Positions 34,609 through 42,823 of a DNA stretch of 64,000 nt are shown piece by piece. The stretch's first letter is position 1. Each line of letters begins with the position of its first letter. A program made the position numbers and the translations under genes. Origin of the DNA: Selenomonas sp. F0473 (GTDB lineage Bacteria; Bacillota; Negativicutes; Selenomonadales; Selenomonadaceae); contig NZ_JH992902.1 of the NCBI RefSeq assembly GCF_000315545.1, positions 35,280 through 99,279 of the forward strand. Direction: 5' to 3'. The notes below the pieces were generated by a model that saw only the letters and a program-made list of their open reading frames with translations, was not told where the DNA came from and searched no databases.

Positions 34609-35236
34609 ACTCATATCAAAGACGCCGAACTACCTCAGAACCTGCTGGACGGCGGCGCGTACCTGTTACAGCGCGGACTCGCCCATCGAGCTCCTCACGC
34701 AGGAAAAGACGGACGAAGAAATGCTGCGTCTGCTCGATCGCATCATGAAGAGCAAGCACCTGAGCGTGGTCGAGCACTGCGCCATGACGTTTGCCGTCAA
34801 GGACGTCTCGCGTACACTCCTCGCGCAGTACAGCCGCCACCGCATCGGTGTCTCGCTGAGTGTGCAGAGCCAGCGCTACGTCTCCGAGCAGTCATCGAAG
34901 CAGGCGGGCGGACTCTTTGGTCATGTCGTTCCTCAGACCATCATGGAGAACGGCGAAGCACATGTGCGCTATATGGACTGCATGAAGGCGATTCAGGCGG
35001 CGTATGACGAACTGCTCGCCCTCGGCGTCGCGAAGCAGGACGCGCGTTTCGTCCTGCCGGGCGGCGCATGTACGAATTTTGTCACGACGCTCAATCTGCG
35101 CTCCTTTATGGACGTCTATGAGAAACGCGTCACGACCCCGGGCGCACAGTGGGAGATCAAGGAGATGATGTGCCGTATGCGCGACCTCATTGTCGCGGAG
35201 GAGCCGTGGCTCGAGCAGTATATTCCGCGAAGCTGA
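34598..35236 (+). CDS. thyX: Flavin-dependent thymidylate synthase ThyX
   Basis: Makes dTMP from dUMP with FAD and methylene-tetrahydrofolate, distinct from ThyA. The 212-residue protein has SVVEHCAMTFAVKDVSRTLL, the signature region SRHRIGVSLSVQSQRYVSEQ (about 69-88) and ARFVLPGGACTNFVTTLNLR. The ThyX motif is usually RHR-X7-S; here eight residues separate RHR from the Ser before QRY. Its ATG lies inside mrnC (11-nt overlap). It is inserted into an operon that in Bacillus runs directly from mrnC to rlmB. Confidence 0.94.
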   Translation: MEIKLISKTPNYLRTCWTAARTCYSADSPIELLTQEKTDEEMLRLLDRIMKSKHLSVVEHCAMTFAVKDVSRTLLAQYSRHRIGVSLSVQSQRYVSEQSSKQAGGLFGHVVPQTIMENGEAHVRYMDCMKAIQAAYDELLALGVAKQDARFVLPGGACTNFVTTLNLRSFMDVYEKRVTTPGAQWEIKEMMCRMRDLIVAEEPWLEQYIPRS

Positions 35237-35281
35237 TTCGATGCGCGGAACGTTGAGGACGTCTGTGAGAGGAGCGCGTGC

Positions 35282-36082
35282 ATGAAACAGGAGAAACGGC
35301 ATCCGGAGGAACGTCCCGCGGATCCTCCCGCCGGCATGCTGGTCGGGCGCCACGCGATCACAGAGGCGGTGAAGGCCGGACGCGGCGTCAACCGCATCCT
35401 GCTTGCGGACGGCATGCACGGCAACGGCATGCGGGAGCTGCGCGACCTTGCCCGTACCCATGATATCGCGGTGGATATCGTATCGCGGGCAAAGCTCGAC
35501 GCCGCGGCGCAGGGGGCGCGGCACCAAGGCGCGCTTGCCTATGTCGCGCCCGTTTCCTATGTGCCTGTGGAGGAGATCGTCGCGGGCGCGCGGGCGCGCG
35601 GAGAGGAGCCGCTGCTGCTGCTGCTCGACGGCATCGAGGATCCCCATAACCTCGGCGCGCTGCTGCGCACCGCGGATGCGGCGGGGGTGCACGGCATTCT
35701 TCTGCCGCGTCGCCGCAGCGTGCCGCTCACGGAGACGGTGGCGCGCGTTTCGGCGGGCGCGCTCGCTTATGTTCCCGTCGCGCACATCGGCAACGTCGCG
35801 CAGACCATACGCGCACTGAAGAAAGAGGGCTTTTGGATCGCGGGTGCGGACATGGCGGGCAGCGACACCTACGACAAGGCAAATCTCACGGGGACGCTCG
35901 TCCTCGTCATCGGCAGCGAGGGACGCGGCATGAGCCGCCTCACGCGCGAGCTCTGCGACTTCACCGTGCGCCTGCCCATGCGCGGGAAGATGAACTCGCT
36001 CAACGCGTCCGCGGCAGGGGCCGTTCTCATGTACGAGGCGATGCGCCAACGTGCGGCGAAGGAGGCCGCGCATCATGGATAG
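35282..36082 (+). CDS. rlmB: 23S rRNA 2'-O-methyltransferase, RlmB/TrmH (SpoU) family
   Basis: A SPOUT-class methyltransferase of 266 residues. The N-terminal substrate-binding domain starts LVGRHAITEAVKAGRGVNRI; the knot domain carries motif 1 LLDGIEDPHNLGALLRTAD (about 118-136), motif 2 LVIGSEGRGMSRL and motif 3 LPMRGKMNSLNASAAGAVLM. RlmB modifies a conserved guanosine in 23S rRNA; paralogues with other targets exist, so the symbol rests partly on operon position between mrnC and rae1. ATG 35282 follows GAGAGGAG. Confidence 0.92.
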   Translation: MKQEKRHPEERPADPPAGMLVGRHAITEAVKAGRGVNRILLADGMHGNGMRELRDLARTHDIAVDIVSRAKLDAAAQGARHQGALAYVAPVSYVPVEEIVAGARARGEEPLLLLLDGIEDPHNLGALLRTADAAGVHGILLPRRRSVPLTETVARVSAGALAYVPVAHIGNVAQTIRALKKEGFWIAGADMAGSDTYDKANLTGTLVLVIGSEGRGMSRLTRELCDFTVRLPMRGKMNSLNASAAGAVLMYEAMRQRAAKEAAHHG

Positions 36083-36608
36083 CGGGCGGGAGCGCGCATA
36101 CTATCTCGTTGATGGCTATAACGTCATCAACGCGTGGCCGGAGCTGATCCGTCTGCGCGGCAACCTCGACGAGGCGCGCGACGTGCTCGTTCGTATCCTC
36201 GCCGAATACGGCGCGTTCGAGAACTACGAGATGACGGTCGTCTTCGACGCGCTCTTTACCGAGGATGAGGAGCGCATTCTGCATCTCAGCAACCGCCTGC
36301 GCGTCATCTATACGGGGGCGGGGGAGACGGCGGACAGCTGCATCGAGCGGCTCGCCTATAGAGCGGTGCGCGCCGGACGGGAAGTCCACGTCGTCACCTC
36401 CGACGGCGCAGAGCAAAGCCTCATTCTGGGAGCGGGCGCCTACCGCATCCCCTCGCCGGAACTCCGCCGCGCCGTCAAGAAGGCGAAGAAACTGATGAAG
36501 GCGGAATACATTGCCGCGCATACGCAGCCCGTCGGGCGGATCGAGGTGCACGAACGTCTCGACCCCGCCACCGCCGCGCGGCTCGAGGAACTGCGGCGAA
36601 AGAAGTAA
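36075..36608 (+). CDS. rae1: NYN-domain ribonuclease Rae1/YacP
   Basis: A PIN-like NYN nuclease; the Bacillus member cleaves mRNA in the ribosomal A site. The 177-residue protein begins YYLVDGYNVINAWPEL (first catalytic Asp and the DGYN hallmark), then VVFDALFT, GAGETADSCIERLAY and VVTSDGAEQSLILG with further acidic residues, and a basic C-terminal region. ATG 36075 overlaps the rlmB stop by 8 nt; the frame opens at 36051. It closes the cysE-cysS-mrnC-thyX-rlmB-rae1 run; sigH, which often follows, is absent. Confidence 0.93.
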   Translation: MDSGRERAYYLVDGYNVINAWPELIRLRGNLDEARDVLVRILAEYGAFENYEMTVVFDALFTEDEERILHLSNRLRVIYTGAGETADSCIERLAYRAVRAGREVHVVTSDGAEQSLILGAGAYRIPSPELRRAVKKAKKLMKAEYIAAHTQPVGRIEVHERLDPATAARLEELRRKK

Positions 36609-36719
36609 ATCTCCCGCAGACCTTCGGTAGGAAAAGATAGAAGATATATTTACGAAAAGATGAGTTGCAGCCTTTTTCCATCCACTCTGACAAACAACCG
36701 AGTATTATGAGGAAAGCGC

Positions 36720-37619
36720 ATGGAACTCAAAATCCTGATTACGTTCAAGACGATTATCCGTACGGGCAGCTTCTCCAAGGCCGCACAGCGCCTCAACTAC
36801 ACGCCGTCCACGATCACGTTCCACGTCGCGCAACTCGAGGAAGCGGCGGGGGTGCAGATCTTCGAAAAGAGCGGCCGGCGCATGATCTTGACGCAGGCGG
36901 GCGAGGCGCTCGTCCCTTACGTCGACGAGGTGCTCGAAGCCGCGCGTAAAATCCAAAATTTTCAATACGACATCTCGGGCTGTCACGGGACCCTTACGAT
37001 CGGCGCGCCCGAATCCATGCTGTGCTTTCGCCTGCCGGCACTCCTCAAACGCCTGCACCGACACGCGCCGCATGTGGATCTCCGGCTGCGCTCGCTCTCG
37101 AGCCGCAGCGTGATTGAGGCGCTGCATGAAGACACCGTCGATATCGGCTTTGCCTACGGCGTGCACGATAAAGATCGGGAGCAGATCGATTTCCGGGTAT
37201 TCGAGAACAGTCCGGCTCATTTTTACACATCGCCGTCGGTCGCCGCGCGCTGCCCGGATATGAAGACGAGCGGGCAGACGGTGGCGGAGGTAACGCGCAT
37301 CTCCATGCCTCGGCCGGGGGAGATACGCGCGCTCCTGGACGAGTATCTGAGAAAGAAAGAGATTTCTTTTACGAATACCATCGAACTGCTCAGCACACAG
37401 ACCATCATCAACCTCGTCGAAAACGATATGGGCATCGCGCTCCTGCCGGATTTCTCCGTGCAGGAGCGGGTGGCGCGCAAGACGCTCGCCATTGTGCCGT
37501 CCGAAAAGATCCACGTCCGCTCTTTCTGCGGAACGCGGAAAAATAAATGGCATAGCCCCGCGATGAATCTCTTTTTCGATATCCTGTCAGAGTATAAGGA
37601 TGCGGCCGATGCGCCGTAA
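36720..37619 (+). CDS. LysR-family transcriptional regulator
   Basis: A 299-residue LysR protein: N-terminal winged HTH (TGSFSKAAQRLNYTPSTITF then HVAQLEEAAGVQIFEKSGRR) and a C-terminal periplasmic-binding-like effector domain from about residue 90, with DIGFAYGVHD and NDMGIALLPDFSV as standard landmarks. It points the same way as, and lies just upstream of, the nitrogenase-like gene and the TonB receptor locus, which makes it the best candidate for their regulator. The effector is unknown. ATG 36720 follows GAGGAAAG. Confidence 0.9.
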   Translation: MELKILITFKTIIRTGSFSKAAQRLNYTPSTITFHVAQLEEAAGVQIFEKSGRRMILTQAGEALVPYVDEVLEAARKIQNFQYDISGCHGTLTIGAPESMLCFRLPALLKRLHRHAPHVDLRLRSLSSRSVIEALHEDTVDIGFAYGVHDKDREQIDFRVFENSPAHFYTSPSVAARCPDMKTSGQTVAEVTRISMPRPGEIRALLDEYLRKKEISFTNTIELLSTQTIINLVENDMGIALLPDFSVQERVARKTLAIVPSEKIHVRSFCGTRKNKWHSPAMNLFFDILSEYKDAADAP

Positions 37620-37687
37620 TCGTTTGCCGGCCTTTTCGCCGCCGTATGAATGGTGAGGGGCGGCCTTTCTATTTGGGAGAGAAACAC

Positions 37688-39289
37688 ATGGAGCGGATCA
37701 TTGCCGAAGAGATCAAGTCCTTCGATACGAGTATGGATGCGTTATGGAGCCGGCATGATCTCGTTCTGCTTGCTTCGGGATCCCTCATCTGCCTCCGTGC
37801 CGTATACCAAAGGGCGGCCTTGCGCGGCGTCCTTTCACAGCTGCGCTATGCTATTCTCCGCGAGGAGGACTACGCGATCGGCATGGCGGAGGAGAAGATC
37901 CGCGATGCGGTGCGGCGGGCGGCGATGCTCCAAGGGGCGCGCGTAATCGTCATTTATCTCTCCTGTCTCGACATCTTGATACGTCTCGACTTCTCCGATA
38001 TCGAAGCGTGCCTTTCGGCAGAGACGGGGCGTATCGTGCGCTGTTTCTTTCGCGGCCCCCTTGCAAAGGCGGATGCAATCCCGCACGAGACGGCCAAGGA
38101 ACTTCTGCGTCGTCTGCCGCCGGAGAAAACGCGCGTCGCTGCGCCTGCACCGCTGCCGCCGCCCATGAGCGACATTGCGGGCGTGAACGATCTGCTGCGC
38201 GGTTCGGATGCCGTAAACGTCCTTGTCACACCGTCGGGCTGCCGCAGCCCGCTGGCCCGCACGGACATGATGCGGGAACGCCGCGATGTATACGCCGCGC
38301 TGCCGGAGGCGGAGGATTATATCTTTGGCATGGAAGAGACGGTGCGCGCGCAGGTCGATACGCTTGCGGAAAGAGAGCGCTGCCGAACGCTGAATATTTT
38401 GAGCTCGCCCGTACCTGCATTCATGGGGCTGCAGGAAGAGTTCGTGATGGAGAATCTCCCCGCACAGAACTGTTATGGACGGTTTTTTGAAACGAACGGA
38501 TTCCGAGATGCCGTCGCGGGGATTGCGGCGGCGACACTATTCCTTGTGCGGGAGGCTGCGGATGCGTGGGCGACGGTCTCCCGCGGCGTATACGTGCTCG
38601 GTTGGAGTGCGATCCTCGGCGGTGAGCGCGCACAATTTGAGACGGCGGAGCGGCTCTTTGCCGCGTACGGTTATACGATGCATATGGTCGGGGCGGACGA
38701 ATTGCCGGAGTATCCCGCGCTCGTATGGGCGGTTTCCGCCGCGGGGGTGCCCGCGGCGGAGTGGATACGCGCGAACAGGGACATCCCTATGCTGCGGACG
38801 CTGCCCCTCTCCGCGGTTGGAACGGCGGTGTGGGAACGCGATGTGTGCGCGGCGCTCGGCGTACAGTATAAAGAAAGAATGTCGTTGAACGACGAGACAA
38901 TATGCCCCCGCGAGGCATGCGGAGGGGAACGCGTTCTGCTGATCGGCGATCCGATCGCGTCGGAGGCGATTGCCAATGTCCTGCGCAGATACGGCCGGCA
39001 TAACTTGCAGTTTGCGGCATATGCGTGGACGTCCGAGACGGCCGAACTCTATCGTCATGCGGCGGAGGGAGGGGAAATCTTTTGTTTTTGCACACGCGAG
39101 GAGCTGCAGCCCGTGTGGGATGCGGCGGATATCGTGGTTGCCGATCCCGTATATTGCGCTGTCCTCGGAGAAAAACGAATCGTCCCGCTCCCGTCCGGAC
39201 TTCTGTCCGGCAGGAATGCCGCGCTGCCGGGCGGGGGCGTTTTAGGCGATGTGTTTTATAAGGAATTGATGAAATTTCTCGGACAATAA
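37688..39289 (+). CDS. Nitrogenase component-1-like protein with duplicated N-terminal subdomain
   Basis: A 533-residue protein resembling NifD/NifK/NifE-type subunits. Residues 28-125 follow the component-1 pattern: LLASGSLICLR with C35, LREEDYAIGMAEEKIRDAV (like the FGGEEKL motif), VIYLSCLDILI with C93, then RCFFRGPL. Residues 178-275 repeat it: VTPSGCRSPL with C185, AEDYIFGMEETVRAQV, NILSSPVPAFMG with Ser in place of the second Cys, then NCYGRFFETNGF. The rest (about 290-533) matches the remaining Rossmann-like part with ERVLLIGDPIASEAIANVL and ADIVVADPVYC. There is no NifH-like reductase or second subunit in the window. The start is ATG 37688 (GGGAGA). It sits between LysR and a TonB receptor. 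Function is unknown; a metal- or tetrapyrrole-related redox or binding role is inference. Confidence 0.75.
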   Translation: MERIIAEEIKSFDTSMDALWSRHDLVLLASGSLICLRAVYQRAALRGVLSQLRYAILREEDYAIGMAEEKIRDAVRRAAMLQGARVIVIYLSCLDILIRLDFSDIEACLSAETGRIVRCFFRGPLAKADAIPHETAKELLRRLPPEKTRVAAPAPLPPPMSDIAGVNDLLRGSDAVNVLVTPSGCRSPLARTDMMRERRDVYAALPEAEDYIFGMEETVRAQVDTLAERERCRTLNILSSPVPAFMGLQEEFVMENLPAQNCYGRFFETNGFRDAVAGIAAATLFLVREAADAWATVSRGVYVLGWSAILGGERAQFETAERLFAAYGYTMHMVGADELPEYPALVWAVSAAGVPAAEWIRANRDIPMLRTLPLSAVGTAVWERDVCAALGVQYKERMSLNDETICPREACGGERVLLIGDPIASEAIANVLRRYGRHNLQFAAYAWTSETAELYRHAAEGGEIFCFCTREELQPVWDAADIVVADPVYCAVLGEKRIVPLPSGLLSGRNAALPGGGVLGDVFYKELMKFLGQ

Positions 39290-39310
39290 CGCGCGTATCG
39301 AATAAAAAAG

Positions 39311-39390
39311 TTCAAAAAAATTGAATTCATCCTTTGAATCCTTTCAATTGTTCTGCGTCGTTCATTATGATAAAGTCAAAAACAATTCAA
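39311..39390 (+). promoter_or_regulatory. Operator-rich promoter of the TonB receptor gene
   Basis: An AT-rich region with repeated TTGAA/TTCAA motifs: TTCAA-N5-TTGAA (39311-39325), TTGAA-N4-TTCAA (39334-39347) and a further AATTCAA (39384-39390) that mirrors TTGAATT at 39321-39327. A plausible promoter is TTCAAT (39343-39348), 17 bp, TATGAT (39366-39371), so the second repeat covers the -35. This layout suggests tight regulation, perhaps by the adjacent LysR protein or by an iron regulator; only a partial Fur-box resemblance (TCATTATGATAAAG) is seen. Confidence 0.6.
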
Positions 39391-39419
39391 CTTAACGGCG
39401 TATAAAAGGGGATTAGAAC

Positions 39420-41627
39420 ATGACAAAGAAAAAGATTGCGTCATTTCTTACGTTATGGCTGGCGGGCAGCGGCATCGCAAATGCCGCGCAGCCGGAGGTG
39501 CTCAGCGATACGGCAAGGGCGACGGAGGATACCTACGAACTCCCCGCAGTGACGGTCACAGGCGCGCGCACACTGACGGATACGGACGGGCGGCTCATGC
39601 TGCCGGGCGGCTTTCAAGCGCAGGAGACGAATTTCGGCCTGCTGGGCGATCGGGACGTAATGCAGGTGCCGTATACGGCGCAGAGCCTCACAACGAAGAA
39701 TTTCGATACGTTTTCTGCGCCGTCGGGCGACGTGAATCAGGTTCTCGCGAATGTGCCGTCGCTGCGCGTGGGCACCTCGCTCATCAAGACGGACTTCTCC
39801 GCGCGCGGGATGCTTGCGAACGGTTCGGCGATGTATCTCAACAATGTGCCGGGCTTCTTCATCATGGCAGCTGGTCCGGTGACGAATACGATTGGACGTG
39901 CCGATGTTATGGTCGGGCCTGCGGCAACGCTTTCCGGCTCGGTGCAGTCCTACAACGGCCCCGACGGCGGACAGCCGGTCTCCGTCTACCTCTATACGAA
40001 GCGCCCGGAGAAGGGCGATTTCACGCGCTACCGGCAGACGATGGGCGGCTACGGCCACTACGGCAGCTATATCGACGTGAACCGCAGCGGTCTCGGCGAC
40101 GGGACATTCGGCGTGCGCGTCTACGGCGAGCACAGCGAGGGGAATTTTGCCGTGAGCGGTGCGGGACGGCAAAAGACGAACCTCTTTGTCGATGTCAGCC
40201 GCGAGACACCGAAGAGCACGACGAATCTCTTCGGCGGATACTACAGGGACCGCCTGCGCGGAACGGAGCGGCGCTTCCAGATTCAGCGCACGGCGCGGCA
40301 GGTGCCGGGTGCACCCGATGCGAGCCGCAGCTACGATGATCCGAACCTCATGCACAGCGACTGGGACGGCTATCAGATCACGCTCAACCACGAGCAGAAG
40401 ATCAATCCGCATACGAAGTGGTTCCTGAACGCCGGCACGAACGACATGACGAACCGCCGCTTCATCTATTGGTCGCAGGTGACGATTGATGGAGACGGCA
40501 ACCTGCGCGGCAACCGCGTCTGGTCGCAGTATTTCTATCTCAAGAGCCGCTACGGACAGATCGGGGTAAACCATAAATTCCGCACGGGAGCAGCGGAGCA
40601 TGACGTGACGCTCGCCGTGGACCGCTCGTGGCGCGTCCAGTACAACAATACGCGGCGCGATGGGGCGGGGGCGCAGGTGTCGGGCAATATCTACTCCGGC
40701 ATCATCTATCGGCCCTCGATCTACAGCTACGACATCTCCGACAGTCTCGGGCAGAAGTTCCAGTATCAGGAAATGGATACGAGCATCAACCTGATGGACA
40801 ATGTAAAGATCGGGAAATGGAATCTTCTCGCCGCCGTGACGCGCCGCCACGGGAACTATCGCGGCAGTGCGGCGGGCAGTCAGATCTCCGATACGCAGTA
40901 TGCGCCGACGTTCGGTGTGACCTATGCGCCGACGGAGCGCCTCTCGGTCTATGGGGCATATGCGCGCTCCACGACGCGCGGGCAGGTCGTCCCCGGCGGC
41001 TATGACAACGAGGGGACGATCCTCCCCTCTGTGAAGGTGACGCAGAAGGAACTCGGCGTCAAGTACAAGTTCGGCAATATGTACGCCGCGCTCGCGTATT
41101 TCGACGTGAACCAGCCGAACTATATCGATGTTGCGACGGGGGCGTCGACGAAGGCATATCGCCTCGACGGCGAGAACCGCTATCGCGGCGTGGATCTCAG
41201 CATTACGGGCGCAGCCGCGCCGAAGTGGAACGTATTCGGCGGGATTCAGTACCTCCATGCGCGCCAGCAGCGGACGCAGGGCGGCGTAAACGACGGCCTG
41301 CCGACGGACAGCTCGGCGCCGTGGAGCGCCGTTGCGGGGGTTGAGTATATGCCGAATGCGGACTGGACCATCACGGGGCGTCTGAACTACGTCTCGCGCG
41401 GCACGATCATCGGCACCGGCCGCCGCGAACTCTCCGTACCGTCATCGGCAGTATTTGATCTCTTTGCGAACTATCGAACGAAGATCGGAACGACGCCCGT
41501 GTCTCTGCAGGCGTCCATCTACAACGTATTCGACCGCAGTTACTGGATTTTGCAGCCGGGTCAGGGGAGCAAGCTGCTGCTCTCGATGCCGCGGACGTTC
41601 ATGCTCTCCGCGACGTTTGATCTCTGA
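39420..41627 (+). CDS. TonB-dependent outer-membrane receptor
   Basis: A 735-residue ligand-gated outer-membrane channel. It has a signal peptide (IASFLTLWLAGSGIANA|A), a TonB-box-like segment YELPAVTVTG near residues 40-49, a plug domain (about 70-200, with VMQVPYTAQSLTTKNFDTFS and TDFSARGMLANGSAMYLNNV) and a 22-strand-type barrel with alternating aromatic strands, ending ASIYNVFDRSYW then MLSATFDL with the terminal aromatic-x-aromatic-like signature. Family layout fits siderophore, haem or cobalamin receptors; the ligand is not readable. It shows the organism has an outer membrane. The ABC importer genes follow. Confidence 0.93.
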   Translation: MTKKKIASFLTLWLAGSGIANAAQPEVLSDTARATEDTYELPAVTVTGARTLTDTDGRLMLPGGFQAQETNFGLLGDRDVMQVPYTAQSLTTKNFDTFSAPSGDVNQVLANVPSLRVGTSLIKTDFSARGMLANGSAMYLNNVPGFFIMAAGPVTNTIGRADVMVGPAATLSGSVQSYNGPDGGQPVSVYLYTKRPEKGDFTRYRQTMGGYGHYGSYIDVNRSGLGDGTFGVRVYGEHSEGNFAVSGAGRQKTNLFVDVSRETPKSTTNLFGGYYRDRLRGTERRFQIQRTARQVPGAPDASRSYDDPNLMHSDWDGYQITLNHEQKINPHTKWFLNAGTNDMTNRRFIYWSQVTIDGDGNLRGNRVWSQYFYLKSRYGQIGVNHKFRTGAAEHDVTLAVDRSWRVQYNNTRRDGAGAQVSGNIYSGIIYRPSIYSYDISDSLGQKFQYQEMDTSINLMDNVKIGKWNLLAAVTRRHGNYRGSAAGSQISDTQYAPTFGVTYAPTERLSVYGAYARSTTRGQVVPGGYDNEGTILPSVKVTQKELGVKYKFGNMYAALAYFDVNQPNYIDVATGASTKAYRLDGENRYRGVDLSITGAAAPKWNVFGGIQYLHARQQRTQGGVNDGLPTDSSAPWSAVAGVEYMPNADWTITGRLNYVSRGTIIGTGRRELSVPSSAVFDLFANYRTKIGTTPVSLQASIYNVFDRSYWILQPGQGSKLLLSMPRTFMLSATFDL

Positions 41628-41706
41628 CTGCACTGCGGATAGACATGCAGGAGGGGCCGCTCCAGGACTTTTACAAGCCTTTGGGGTGTGCCCCGTATTG
41701 TATTTA

Positions 41707-41715
41707 TGCTATAAT
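41707..41715 (+). promoter_or_regulatory. Extended -10 promoter before the ABC importer genes
   Basis: TGC followed by TATAAT (41710-41715). No clear -35 is visible. The importer genes may therefore be transcribed separately from the receptor. Confidence 0.55.
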
Positions 41716-41749
41716 TTCAGATGGAAGTTTTGGGAATAGGAGGATGATC

Positions 41750-42814
41750 ATGAAACATCGTTTGTCATTTGGTTTTCTTGCGACTCTGATGCTCCTCTGC
41801 ATCGTGCTCGCAGGATGCGGAGCGCAGCAGGCGTCCGCCCCTAAGGAGGAGCGTGTCGTGACGGATACGACCGGGCGTGAGGTACATTTGCCGGGAGAGA
41901 TCAAGAGCCTCGCTATCGTGCCGATCCCGTGGGCGTCCATTGTCTACGCGGTAGACGGCACGGGGCAGCGCATCGCGGGGATGCATCCCTCGGCAAAGGC
42001 ATCTTATGAGAAGTCCATGCTGAAGACGTTGGCGCCCGAACTGGCAGGAGCTTCGACGGATTTTGTCGGGCAGGATTTTTCCATTCACATGGAAGAGCTC
42101 GGCAAGTTGAACCCGAGCGCCATCGTCGTTTGGAATTATCAAGAGGAGGAAATCAAACAGCTGGAGGCGCTTAAGGTTCCGACCATCGCGTTGAAATACG
42201 GCACGATGGAGGACTTGCAGAACGGCATCCGCGTCATCGGAAAAGTGCTCGGCAAAGAGGACCGTGCCGAGGAAATCATTGAGTTCCAAAAGGACACAAT
42301 GGCCTATTTCGACGGGAAAAAGGCGGCACTCGCGGACAAACCAAAGCCGAAGGTCCTTTATTTATACGATGAGAATCTCAAGGTTGCGGGCGGCAACGCC
42401 GTCAATACCATGATGATTGAGACGGCAGGCGGCGCGAATGCGGCGAAGGAAGTCGACGGAACATGGGTCAATGTCACGATGGAGCAGGTCGCCGCGTGGA
42501 ATCCCGATGTCGTGATCGTCAGCAATTTCTCGCAGGTTCAGCCAAGCGATCTGTTCGAAAACAAGCTCGAAGGCCAGAACTGGAGCAATATTGCCGCCGT
42601 TCGTGAGGGTCGTGTGTGGAAAGCGCCCATCGGCCTCTACCGTTGGGATGCGCCGTGTGTCGAGACGCCGCTGATGATCAAGTGGCTCGGACAGAAGCTG
42701 CATCCGGACGTCTTTAACGACTATGTGCTTGCCGACGATATGCGCAGCTTCTATGAGAAATTCTTCGGTTATCAGCTGACCGACGAAGATTTGAAGTTCA
42801 TTTTCCATGAGTGA
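41750..42814 (+). CDS. ABC importer substrate-binding lipoprotein (FecB/BtuF type)
   Basis: A periplasmic binding lipoprotein of 354 residues. The lipobox is IVLAGCG, with the modified Cys near residue 24. The class III binding-protein fold shows RVVTDTTGREVHLPGEIKSL near the start and the conserved MEQVAAWNPDVVIVSNFSQV. This family delivers iron-siderophores, haem or cobalamin to FecCD permeases. Two ATGs lie close together; ATG 41750 is 6 nt after AGGAGG and is preferred over 41744. It is first in an SBP-permease-ATPase operon. Confidence 0.92.
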   Translation: MKHRLSFGFLATLMLLCIVLAGCGAQQASAPKEERVVTDTTGREVHLPGEIKSLAIVPIPWASIVYAVDGTGQRIAGMHPSAKASYEKSMLKTLAPELAGASTDFVGQDFSIHMEELGKLNPSAIVVWNYQEEEIKQLEALKVPTIALKYGTMEDLQNGIRVIGKVLGKEDRAEEIIEFQKDTMAYFDGKKAALADKPKPKVLYLYDENLKVAGGNAVNTMMIETAGGANAAKEVDGTWVNVTMEQVAAWNPDVVIVSNFSQVQPSDLFENKLEGQNWSNIAAVREGRVWKAPIGLYRWDAPCVETPLMIKWLGQKLHPDVFNDYVLADDMRSFYEKFFGYQLTDEDLKFIFHE

Positions 42815-42823
42815 GGCCGGGTT

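Noticed and set aside
39361-39376. Fur box before the TonB receptor
   Set aside because: TCATTATGATAAAG only partly resembles the Fur consensus and coincides with the -10 region; not strong enough to call.
39453-41258. 601-codon minus-strand frame opposite the TonB receptor
   Set aside because: Antisense shadow; the plus frame has a signal peptide, plug and barrel.
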